Shown here: one piece after another, positions 12,523-19,814 of the stretch
Numbering within the stretch: the first letter of the stretch is position 1
Layout of the letters: the number at the start of each line of letters is the position of its first letter
Assembly: GCF_001942255.1 (NCBI RefSeq)
Contig: NZ_MKKC01000064.1
Location: 1-60,063 of the forward strand
Length of the DNA: 60,063 nt
Direction: 5' to 3'
Source: Nocardiopsis sp. CNR-923
GTDB taxonomy: Bacteria > Actinomycetota > Actinomycetes > Streptosporangiales > Streptosporangiaceae
Notes under the pieces: model-generated
Database searches by the model: none
The model's input: the letters and a program-made list of their open reading frames with translations, nothing else
What the model was told of the DNA's origin: nothing
Translations under genes and position numbers: made by a program

Positions 12523-12948
12523 TCACACGCGCAGGTCGCGCAACTCCCCCGTTGCCACAAGGGCCGCCCAGGCGCCCGCGATCCGCGCCAGCCCACGGCG
12601 CACCTCGTCGACCACGGCGGGAGCCAGGGGCGAGGCGGTGTCCGCATCGGGGAGCAGCCGCACGGTGACCCTCAGGCCGTCGAGCACCCGCTGACCGCGC
12701 GCCATCACGTCGGGATTGTCGCCGGTGTTCCCCTCTCCCCGGATCAGGACGGCGCGCATGGCGGCGCGCAGCGTCAGGGCCTCGTCAAGGTCGCTGAGGG
12801 TGATCGGTATGGCGCCTTCGGTGGCCAGTCGGTGCTCCCGGAGGAAGCGCGCGAGGTCGGCTCGGTCGGACAGCGCCTCGCCGGACGTGACGAAGTCGAG
12901 GACGAGTCGTGCGGCGGCGCTGAGTGTGGGGGTGGTCATGGTGACCAT
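12523..12948 (-). CDS. ABATE-domain protein lacking the CGNR zinc finger
   Basis: A 141-residue protein resembling the N-terminal ABATE domain (PF07336) of the CGNR zinc-finger transcription regulators: LVLDFVTSGEALSDRADLAR, then LSDLDEALTLRAAMRAVL, and the closing helix AGAWAALVATGELRDLRV. In full-length relatives a Cys-rich CGNR finger of about 45 residues should follow directly; here the frame stops at 12523 and no Cys-x2-Cys pattern is seen just beyond in any frame. The ATG at 12948 has GGAG ten bases upstream; a second ATG at 12939 is possible. It may be a stand-alone ligand-binding domain or a truncated regulator. Confidence 0.65.
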   Translation of the reverse strand: MVTMTTPTLSAAARLVLDFVTSGEALSDRADLARFLREHRLATEGAIPITLSDLDEALTLRAAMRAVLIRGEGNTGDNPDVMARGQRVLDGLRVTVRLLPDADTASPLAPAVVDEVRRGLARIAGAWAALVATGELRDLRV

Positions 12949-13046
12949 TGGATCACGCTCCGCCCGGAGAATCCGGAGAACGCCGAGGATCGCGGTCCCG
13001 ATACGGCGACTCGACCGGATTCCCCCGTACGTTCCGGACACGTCGC

Positions 13047-14249
13047 TCACTCCTCGGCCAGTGCCCGAAGCTCCTCTCGATCCTGGGGCAGGCCGTGCGC
13101 GTCGAGGAAGCGTCGCAGTTCCCCCCGGGACAGCCGCCGCCAGGCGGGCGCGTACGGTTGGTCCGCCGCCTCCTCCCAGGCACGCCGCGACACCCGTGAC
13201 ACCTCGTCGGCCCGTTCCCACAGCCGTTCGGAGTCGACCAGGACGCGCAGGTACTCCCGATGGAGCGCGGTCAGATCCTCCGCCCGCCACCGCGCGCCGT
13301 CCACCGGTTCGAACAGCGCCCCGTACGGGGACAGGTCCGCGGCGAGGCTCTCCGGCTCGGTGACCTCCACCATCACCCGCGCCACCGCGAGCAGGTCGGC
13401 GCGGTCCCCCACCCGGGCTCGCCCACGCAGTTCCCGCGCCAGGCTCGACCTGACGGGGCCGCCGAAGGCACCGGGGCGCACGGAGAACCACGACTCGATC
13501 TCCTCTCCCCTCAGGAGCGCGGACACCAGTTCCCCGGTCGCGCACGGGTCGCCCCGCAGGGCCGGAGCCAGCGCGGCGCAGGCCCGGATGGCGGGATCGG
13601 CGTGGGTGAGATAGGCGGTGGTGTCGCGGCCGTTCCTCCCGAGAGCGAGGACGATGGCAGCCCCCTCGTCCCGGGTCCCCGCCATATCCGCCGCCCCGGA
13701 CAGGTCCGGTTCCAGACCGGCCAGGAACGCGAACTCGCCAGCAGCCTCCACCGCCCGCTGACGGACGTGCCGGTCGTCGTCGGTCAGGTAGGGGCGCACG
13801 GCGTCGTACAGCGCGGGCGCCACCGCACGCAGGTCGAGCACGGCCCGCCGTCCCACCGCCGCGTACACCGCCCGCGTGGCGTCGACCTCCGCCGCGGTCC
13901 CGGGCTCCTCGTCGGACGGATCGGTGGACGCGGCGCGCGCGGCGGCGCCCAGGAACTCCAGGAGCACCCCGCGCAGCGTTCTCGGCCACGGCCCCGCCCA
14001 GGGCGGTACCGTGTCCGCGACCGGGTGGTCGAGCAGACCGGCGACGAACAGGGCGGCCGGCGCCGTCGCCGGATGCACCCCGCCCCCGCCGAGGACGGCC
14101 TCGTACAGGTAGTCGAGCGCGCCGCGCCACCCCGCCTCGTCCCAGTCGAGCAGCGGAGCCAGCGCCTTGGGCGCGTCCGTGGCGGTTCCGCGGGCGTGAA
14201 GGAGCCGGGACCAGTCGGTCTCGTGGAGTACGTCAGTTCCTGTACGCAT
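13047..14249 (-). CDS. Hypothetical protein, likely HEAT-like alpha-helical repeats
   Basis: A 400-residue soluble protein, start taken at MRTGTDVLHE (14249). It is almost wholly alpha-helical in character, with repeated paired-helix units: ATRAVYAAVGRRAVLDLRAV, YDAVRPYLTDDDRHVRQRAV, EAAGEFAFLAG, LTHADPAIRACAALAPALRG. The DD-HVRQRAVEAAG unit is close to the HEAT repeat consensus. No catalytic motif is seen. Function unknown; HEAT proteins usually serve as scaffolds or, in some cases, phycobilin lyases or deoxyhypusine hydroxylases, none of which is supported here. Confidence 0.65.
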   Translation of the reverse strand: MRTGTDVLHETDWSRLLHARGTATDAPKALAPLLDWDEAGWRGALDYLYEAVLGGGGVHPATAPAALFVAGLLDHPVADTVPPWAGPWPRTLRGVLLEFLGAAARAASTDPSDEEPGTAAEVDATRAVYAAVGRRAVLDLRAVAPALYDAVRPYLTDDDRHVRQRAVEAAGEFAFLAGLEPDLSGAADMAGTRDEGAAIVLALGRNGRDTTAYLTHADPAIRACAALAPALRGDPCATGELVSALLRGEEIESWFSVRPGAFGGPVRSSLARELRGRARVGDRADLLAVARVMVEVTEPESLAADLSPYGALFEPVDGARWRAEDLTALHREYLRVLVDSERLWERADEVSRVSRRAWEEAADQPYAPAWRRLSRGELRRFLDAHGLPQDREELRALAEE

Positions 14250-14366
14250 GGCGGGATTGTGGCACCCGGCGCCGACGGTCCACGGGCGTGGCGACCCCGG
14301 ACTGGGCGTGCCACCTGCGTACACTCGTGCCGCCCGACCCTCGCCGCACAGGAAGGCCCGACGTCC

Positions 14367-14888
14367 ATGACGATCTCCGAGCCGCCGAGGTCACCGCTCC
14401 GGCGCGCCGCCGTCCGAGCGCCGATCTGGCTGTACCGACTCGGCCTGGGGCCGCTGCTGGGCCGCCGGTTCGTCCTGCTCACGCACAGGGGGCGCACCAG
14501 CGGCGAGCCGCGGCAGGCGGTGCTGGAGGTCGTGGGGCGCAACGACCGCACCGGGGCGGTGCTGGTCGCCGCCGCCTACGGCCCGCGCGCCCAGTGGTTC
14601 CGCAACATCCGGGCCGAGCCCCGGGTGCTGTTCCAGGTGGGCGGCCAGAGGTTCCGGGGCACGGCCGCGCCCCTGCCGCCCGAGGACTCGGGGCGGGCGC
14701 TGGCCCACTACGCCGAGCGCCACCCGGGCACGGCCAAGGCGCTCATGAGGGCGCTCGGGCGCGAGGTCGGCGAGGAGCCCGAGGACTACGCGCGGGTGGG
14801 TTCGGACCCCGTGGAGGGCGTCCCGGTCGTGCGACTCCTCCCCGAACGCGCCTCCGGATCCCCCTACCCCGACTTCAACGCCCCCTGA
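14367..14888 (+). CDS. Deazaflavin (F420)-dependent nitroreductase family protein
   Basis: A 173-residue member of the DDN/FDOR family (PF04075), the split-barrel oxidoreductases that use cofactor F420. Family landmarks are GRRFVLLTHRGRTSGEPRQA (the LxTxGRKSG-type loop), the central VLVAAAYGPRAQWFRNIRA, where W-x-NI is the usual F420-contacting segment, and VGGQRFRGTAAPL. The start at 14367 is preceded by AGGAAGG. The substrate is unknown. It stands alone, between the divergent helical-repeat gene and the convergent mshC. Confidence 0.88.
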   Translation: MTISEPPRSPLRRAAVRAPIWLYRLGLGPLLGRRFVLLTHRGRTSGEPRQAVLEVVGRNDRTGAVLVAAAYGPRAQWFRNIRAEPRVLFQVGGQRFRGTAAPLPPEDSGRALAHYAERHPGTAKALMRALGREVGEEPEDYARVGSDPVEGVPVVRLLPERASGSPYPDFNAP

Positions 14889-15014
14889 GGGTCCGGGGCC
14901 CGGCCGGCGACGGGGGCGCCACGCCCGTCCGATCCTCGGGCGGGGCCGACCGGCGCGGGGTGGGCGGCGAGGTCGACGGGCGAAGGTCAGCCGACCGGGG
15001 CCGGTGACGACCTG

Positions 15015-16238
15015 CTACAGAGCGACGCCCAACAGCGTGTCGACCGTGGTCCGTACCAGCCCCGGGGCGGAGGTGTCGGCGCCGCCCTCCTTCAGCGCGC
15101 TCTCGGCCCAGGCGTCCACGGCGGCCAGGGCGCCGGGCGAGTCCAGGTCCTCAGCCAGGGCGGCGCGCACGGCCGCCAGTACCGGGGCGGCGTCGGGCGC
15201 CGACCCCAGGGCGGTGGCCGCGCGCCAGAGCTTCACCCGCTCGCGGGCGACCGGGAGTTCGGCGTCGGTCCACTCCCAGGGCGACCGGTAGTGGTGGGCG
15301 AGCATGGCCACGCGGATGACGGCCGGTTCGACGGCCTGCGCGCGCAGCTTGGACACGAACACCAGGTTGCCCAGGGACTTGGACATCTTCTCGCCGTCCA
15401 GGCCGACCATCCCGACGTGCAGGTGGTTGTGGGCGTTGGGGCCGCCGGTGGCGCACCGCGTCTCGGCGGCGCCCATCTCGTGGTGCGGGAAGATCAGGTC
15501 GCTGCCGCCGCCGTTGATGTCGAAGGCCGGACCGAGCCGGTCCAGGGCGATGGCGCTGCACTCGATGTGCCAGCCGGGTCGGCCCCGGCCGAGCGGGCTG
15601 TCCCACGCGGGCTCGCCGGGGCGCTCGGCGCGCCACAGGAGCCAGTCCAGCGGGTTCTTCTTGCCCTCCCGCCGGGGGTCGCCGCCGCGCTGCCCGAACA
15701 GGTCGAGCATCTCGCGGCGGCTCAGGTGGCTGATGCCGCCGAAGCCCTGAGCCTCGTCGGCGGAGAAGTACAGGTCGCCGTCCAGCTCGTAGGCGGCGCC
15801 GGTGTCGCGGATGCGCGCGGCCAGGTCGCTGATCAGGTCGACCGACTCCACGACGCCCACGTAGGAGGCCGGGGGGATGATCCGCAGGGCGGCCATGTCG
15901 TCGCGGAACACGTCGATCTCGCGGTGGGCGAGGTCGCGCCAGTGGACGCCGGTCGCCTCGGCCCGCTCCAGGAGCGGGTCGTCGATGTCGGTGGTGTTCT
16001 GCACGTAGTCGACGTCGTGCCCGGCGTCCCGCCAGACCCGGTTGACCAGATCGAAGGTCAGGTAGGTGAAGGCGTGGCCGAGGTGCGCGGCGTCGTAGGG
16101 GGTGATGCCGCAGGCGTACATCCCGGCGCGCGGCCCCGGTGTCGTCGTCCGCAGCTGACCGGTGGCGGTGTCGTGGACGCGGAGCGGGCCGCCGGTACCC
16201 GGCAGGGGGACGATGTCAGGCGCAGACCATGAACGCAT
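15015..16238 (-). CDS. mshC: Mycothiol cysteine ligase MshC
   Basis: Joins L-cysteine to glucosaminyl-inositol in mycothiol synthesis, ATP-dependent and homologous to cysteinyl-tRNA synthetase. The 407-residue protein from MRSWSAPD (16238) has [20 protein letters not shown] with the HIGH-type motif HLGHA and a zinc-site Cys, [16 protein letters not shown] with the second zinc Cys, [13 protein letters not shown] with the zinc His, and EKMSKSLGN as the KMSKS loop. Unlike CysRS it lacks a tRNA-binding C-terminal domain. Length and motifs are normal. Its presence is consistent with an actinobacterial host. Confidence 0.96.
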   Translation of the reverse strand: MRSWSAPDIVPLPGTGGPLRVHDTATGQLRTTTPGPRAGMYACGITPYDAAHLGHAFTYLTFDLVNRVWRDAGHDVDYVQNTTDIDDPLLERAEATGVHWRDLAHREIDVFRDDMAALRIIPPASYVGVVESVDLISDLAARIRDTGAAYELDGDLYFSADEAQGFGGISHLSRREMLDLFGQRGGDPRREGKKNPLDWLLWRAERPGEPAWDSPLGRGRPGWHIECSAIALDRLGPAFDINGGGSDLIFPHHEMGAAETRCATGGPNAHNHLHVGMVGLDGEKMSKSLGNLVFVSKLRAQAVEPAVIRVAMLAHHYRSPWEWTDAELPVARERVKLWRAATALGSAPDAAPVLAAVRAALAEDLDSPGALAAVDAWAESALKEGGADTSAPGLVRTTVDTLLGVAL

Positions 16239-16388
16239 ACCCGGAAGACTATCCGGACACCAGTGTGACAAACGCCCCCGGAAGGGTGGGTTCGTCGGGT
16301 GATGATCCCCCCTTGAAGGGTGGGAATAGGGGGACGCGGATCGGGGTTCGAGGCCCCCGACCGGCCATGGCCGGGGGCTCCGGGGGTC

Positions 16389-16555
16389 CTAGCGCAGGGT
16401 CTCCAGGAGCGCGCGCCACTCCGACGCGAGAAGGTCAGGTGTCCCACCTGGGGGTTCTTGGAGTCCCGGACCTCCGGGGAGTCCGCGTAACGGCACTCGA
16501 CACAATCACCCCCATTGGGGCTGTAGCTGCTCTTCATCCAAGCGTCAGTGATCAT
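16389..16555 (-). CDS. DUF397 protein (small partner of the adjacent XRE regulator), with a frameshift
   Basis: The start MITDAWMKSSYSPNGGDCVE is the standard DUF397 N-terminus (W-KSSYS-GG-CVE), followed by VRDSKNPQVGHLTF. In that frame the text then becomes Arg-rich; in the next frame the expected DUF397 ending appears as ASEWRALLETLR and a stop at 16389. One missing base near 16428-16430 explains this and gives a 55-residue protein. The ATG overlaps the stop of the XRE gene by four bases (ATGA), so the two are translationally coupled. Such XRE/DUF397 pairs are abundant in actinomycetes and are thought to act together in developmental or antibiotic regulation. Confidence 0.85.
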
Positions 16556-17313
16556 GCGAGACCTTCCAGGGTGTCCAGGGACAACGCCACAGGCAGCGCC
16601 GACGCGAGGGCCGTGGTGGTCATCGCAGTCAACTTCCGTAGCTCCGTGACGTCCGCTATGACACTACCCGTGGCGTAGTCGCAGGATGCCGTGAGTTCCC
16701 CGTTCCCGAAGCGGAACACCATCACGGGAGCCGTCGGTGTCAACAGCACAGATCCTGCTGGAACCAGATGCAGGTCAACACGGCCCCCGGCGACATGCCC
16801 CCGGAGAGTCGCCACCTGCTCTCTGCGAACCTCCTCGGGAACAGCCGTCAGAGCTGACACTGGAAAGACAGCGGTGACCCTGAGGTTCGGGAGTTGCTCC
16901 AACCTCTGGCATCTCAGGGACACGAGCTTCCGAATCTCGTCGCTGGTGAGCCACGGCTGGGCAGCACGGAACAGCATTTCAGCGTAGGTCGGCGATTGAA
17001 GGTACCCAGGAACCAAAACCGGGGCTACAACCTCGACGGTCCGGGCTTTGGCCTCGATCCATGCGAGGTCACGCGCCCACGGAGGCACGGTAAAACCGTC
17101 CTTCGCCTCCTGGTAGCGCGCCAACAGAGCACCGTCCGCGTTGAGGACGGCGTCCAGTCTTTCTACTGTTTCCCGCTTTGGCAGGGATCCACCCCGTTCC
17201 CAGCGGTTGACGCTGGACAGAGACAACCCCGAACGAGTTGCCAGCTGTGTCTGGGAGAGCCCCAGAGATTCGCGACAACGAGTGAGTTCATCTGAGAACG
17301 GCGTAGGAGACAC
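16552..17313 (-). CDS. XRE-family transcriptional regulator with DUF5753 domain
   Basis: A 253-residue protein. The N-terminal helix-turn-helix is at about residues 8-62 (SLGLSQTQLATRSGLSLSSV, then WERGGSLPKRETVERLDAVL). The DUF5753 part begins near WARDLAWIEAKARTVEVVAP and includes VPGYLQSPTYAEMLFRAAQ and the VRREQVATLRG and LVPAGSVLLTPTAPVMVFRF segments, all typical. The GTG start at 17313 is taken because it is the first start ahead of the HTH. It is followed by and overlaps the DUF397 gene. A rightward hypothetical gene begins 90 bases away on the other side. Confidence 0.92.
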   Translation of the reverse strand: MSPTPFSDELTRCRESLGLSQTQLATRSGLSLSSVNRWERGGSLPKRETVERLDAVLNADGALLARYQEAKDGFTVPPWARDLAWIEAKARTVEVVAPVLVPGYLQSPTYAEMLFRAAQPWLTSDEIRKLVSLRCQRLEQLPNLRVTAVFPVSALTAVPEEVRREQVATLRGHVAGGRVDLHLVPAGSVLLTPTAPVMVFRFGNGELTASCDYATGSVIADVTELRKLTAMTTTALASALPVALSLDTLEGLA

Positions 17314-17403
17314 ACGGTCAAGGTACCGGAAGAGCTACCGGGATACTGTGGGATTAATGGATAAAACTGTGGGAGTCCTAAGGGTTCGCGGCACGCTGAA
17401 ACC

Positions 17404-17790
17404 ATGAACGACACCGAAGGCAGCGAGAGCCGAAACGCGAATAACCCAGCAATCCACAGCATTCCGGACACCCGAATCACGCCCCCGGAAAGGCTCGACC
17501 CCTTCACCGAAGCGCGGGAGGCCTTCATGGTCCGACGCGGACTCGCCTTCACCCTGGAATGGCGGCGCTTCCCCTGGACGCGGGGATGGGACGTCGACCG
17601 CGCGCTGATCGGACCCTCCTACCTCGGCGACGTCGCCCTCGGCCTGAAGGACGGTTGGTCCTGGGGATGGCAGGACCGCGACGGTACCTGGAGGCACGTG
17701 CGGCGCGAGCGACTGGAGATCCTCGTGGAACAGGTGATCGAGACGCGCGCCGGCTTCGTCCCTCCGCTCCCCCGCAGGAGCACCGGTTAG
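17404..17790 (+). CDS. Hypothetical protein divergent from the XRE/DUF397 pair
   Basis: A 128-residue protein of unknown function. The first 35 residues look disordered (Asn, Ser, Pro, Ile). The rest is rich in Trp and Arg: AFTLEWRRFPWTRGWDVDRA and LKDGWSWGWQDRDGTWRHVR. No signal peptide or membrane segment. The codon usage of the first 50 codons is less GC-biased than the neighbours, as is that of the XRE gene opposite, which hints that the two-way unit was acquired together. The 90-base divergent gap is a likely control point. Confidence 0.6.
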   Translation: MNDTEGSESRNANNPAIHSIPDTRITPPERLDPFTEAREAFMVRRGLAFTLEWRRFPWTRGWDVDRALIGPSYLGDVALGLKDGWSWGWQDRDGTWRHVRRERLEILVEQVIETRAGFVPPLPRRSTG

Positions 17791-17803
17791 CGAGAAGCCC
17801 GGC

Positions 17804-17995
17804 TCAGCGGTCGGGGGCCAGGTCCTGCTGGCGTGTGCGGGCGATCAGCACAGCGCTCAGCACGGCCGAACCCGTGCAGGCGCCGGCCAGCAGCACCGCG
17901 CCCAGCCGCCAGTGCAACAGCGCGCCGCTCACTGAGACCACGTAGAGCAGCCAGTACGCGACGCTCTCGATCCGCCCGCCCTGTCCGCCCCGCAT
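17804..17995 (-). CDS. Small two-span membrane protein
   Basis: A 63-residue protein starting MRGGQGGRIESV at 17995, with AGGGAG six bases upstream. Two hydrophobic stretches follow: VAYWLLYVVSVSGALLHW and LGAVLLAGACTGSAVLSAVL, then a short charged tail (IARTRQQDLAPDR). No homologue is recognised. It converges with the hypothetical gene at 17404-17790, leaving only 13 bases between stops. Confidence 0.55.
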   Translation of the reverse strand: MRGGQGGRIESVAYWLLYVVSVSGALLHWRLGAVLLAGACTGSAVLSAVLIARTRQQDLAPDR

Positions 17996-18177
17996 CGCCG
18001 CTCCCTGTACCCGACCGCGCGCTCGCACGCGTGGGACGACACCCGAGCCGTCTCACAGAGAGACGCTTCGGTCACTCAGAGGGTTTACCGGGGCCAATGT
18101 GCCGCGGCGCACCGTGGGTCACTGGCGCGGCGCGCCCTGCCGAGGGCGGGGCACGGGCGCCGACGCGAGTCCGGGGG

Positions 18178-18561
18178 TCAGGGGTGGACCGCCGACTCCA
18201 GCTCCAGCAACTCCAGGTCGGAGGTCGCCTCGTCCAGGGCGGGGTCACCGGCGTCGGCGAACTCGGCGAGGTCGGCGCGGGCCGCCCGGAGTCTGCGCCG
18301 GGCCGAGCGCGTCGCGCGGTCCTCGTGTCCGCCGAGCGGCGCGGCGCGCAGGTCGCCCGAGCCGGTGACGACGCCGGTCGGGGTGCGCAGCGACCACTCC
18401 CACCTCCGCGCGGCGACGGAGCGGGTGGCGTGCAGGAGGACTCCGACCTGGTCGCCGTGGTCGCCGCGCACGCGCGTCCAGCGCCCCACGAGCTCGGCGG
18501 GGTCGTGGTGCGGGGTCAGCGCGTGGGGACGGGGGAGGTCGTGGGCGGGGGTGGCGTTCAT
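18178..18561 (-). CDS. Hypothetical protein
   Basis: A 127-residue protein starting MNATPAHD at 18561 behind GGAAGGACC. It is rich in Arg, His and Asp; the middle (GVLLHATRSVAARRWEWSL) suggests a small beta-rich domain and the second half is helical (RSARRRLRAARADLAEFADA), ending in the acidic EATSDLELLELESAVHP. I recognise no family. It lies downstream of the NRDE gene on the same strand, 125 bases away. Confidence 0.55.
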   Translation of the reverse strand: MNATPAHDLPRPHALTPHHDPAELVGRWTRVRGDHGDQVGVLLHATRSVAARRWEWSLRTPTGVVTGSGDLRAAPLGGHEDRATRSARRRLRAARADLAEFADAGDPALDEATSDLELLELESAVHP

Positions 18562-18686
18562 CAGTGGTCCTTCCGGGTCTGGGTCGCGATCGGGGCCGAC
18601 CGGGGACGCCCGACGCGTCCCTCGACCCCGTTCACCGAGAACACGGTCCTGCACTCCGCTTATGATGCGGTTTCGGAGTGTCTTTC

Positions 18687-19573
18687 CTACCCCGATCGCG
18701 AAGACTGCCCACCGACTCCGCCCACCCGTGATGCCACGCGGGGCCGGGACCGCCGCCGCGCCGCCCGTCCGGGACGGGCGCGCGGCGGATCAGAGGTCGA
18801 TCGACCGCCAGCGTCCGCGTCGGCCGGGGTGTCGGTGAAGGCGTAGCGGACGGTCTCCCCGTCGACGGCCAGCAGGGTCACCGACCCGGTGGACCACACC
18901 CGCCCGCCGCCAAGGTCGGCGTGTGCGATCAGGCCCGAGGGGTCGCCGCCGTCGTCGGCGCCCGCCGAACGCGGCGCTCGTGCGCGGCCGCCGTGATCAG
19001 TTCCGGCCAGCGTCCCCAGACGTCGGACACGCGGGTCAGACCGGCCAGCCGTGCGGGGTCGGGCCGGGTGCGCGCGAACTCGGGGGCGTGGCGCAGCGCG
19101 CGGGGGTCGACCGGGTCGAGCCCGGTGTTGACGATCACGCTCACCCCGACGGGGAGGGGGCGGGCGTCCAGCCGCGCGCCGTCCCAGCTGTGCAGCACGG
19201 CCCTGTGGGCGTCGGCGTCCAGGAGGTGGAAGGGGGCGTACCTGGTCGGGTCCACGCCGTCGAGCGGGTCACGGTCGGCTACGGCCAGGGAGCGCAGGGG
19301 CAGGTCCCCCCGACTGGCCGGGTAGGCGCTCTCCCAGGGCATCCGGCCGTCCCAGGGCCACCCGTTGAGCAGCGCCGCCACACGTCCACGCCCCGGATCC
19401 ACCGCCAGCCACGTGCCGCCCGCCAACCGGTCCCGGCCCCCGACCAGCGCCGGGTGGTCCGGCCAGTGCCGACCGGGCCAGTCCCACGGGCGATCCCTCA
19501 TCTCGTCGCGAATCGCCGCGACGGTCAGGGGGGTGTGCGCTCCGGGGTCGAATCCGACGATGACAGTACACAT
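18687..19573 (-). CDS. NRDE-domain protein (TANGO2 family), with a frameshift near the C-terminus
   Basis: Starts MCTVIVGFDPGAHTPLTVAA at 19573 behind GGGAAGG. The N-terminal Cys2 and the segment AAIRDEMRDRPWDWP are the NRDE/TANGO2 signature (PF05742; the archetypal N-R-D-E is varied here as IRDE), followed by GGTWLAVDPGRGRVAALLNG and ASRGDLPLRSLAV. Near 18955 the first frame slides into Arg/Thr-rich text while another frame continues the expected ending, GLIAHADLGGGRVWSTGSVT then LLAVDGETVRYAF. One missing base in the G-rich CGGCGGGCG run accounts for it. The last 40 residues to 18687 are low-complexity and may be read-through beyond the true end. TANGO2 relatives have been linked to haem trafficking. 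Confidence 0.82.
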
Positions 19574-19814
19574 GGCGACCTTCCCGACTCGTCCCTGGAC
19601 GGCGTCCCCGTTCATACAACAGCACGCCGCCGACCGCTATTGCGGCCGGGGTGGTGGGGACACCACCAGGACGCGGGGCGTGCGCCTGAGTGAGCGCGCG
19701 TCCCGATTCTTCTAGTCTTGGTCTGGCTCCAGCCGTGACGCGTCCCCCTCGCACCAGCACCGGGCACACGACGCGGCGGCGCCCCCGTCCACCCGTTCCC
19801 GACAGGAGCAGCGC

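Noticed and set aside
18687..18830. The Arg/Ser-rich tail as a separate small gene
   Set aside because: It is in frame with the conserved end of the NRDE protein and has no start of its own; most likely read-through sequence after an error or a variable tail.
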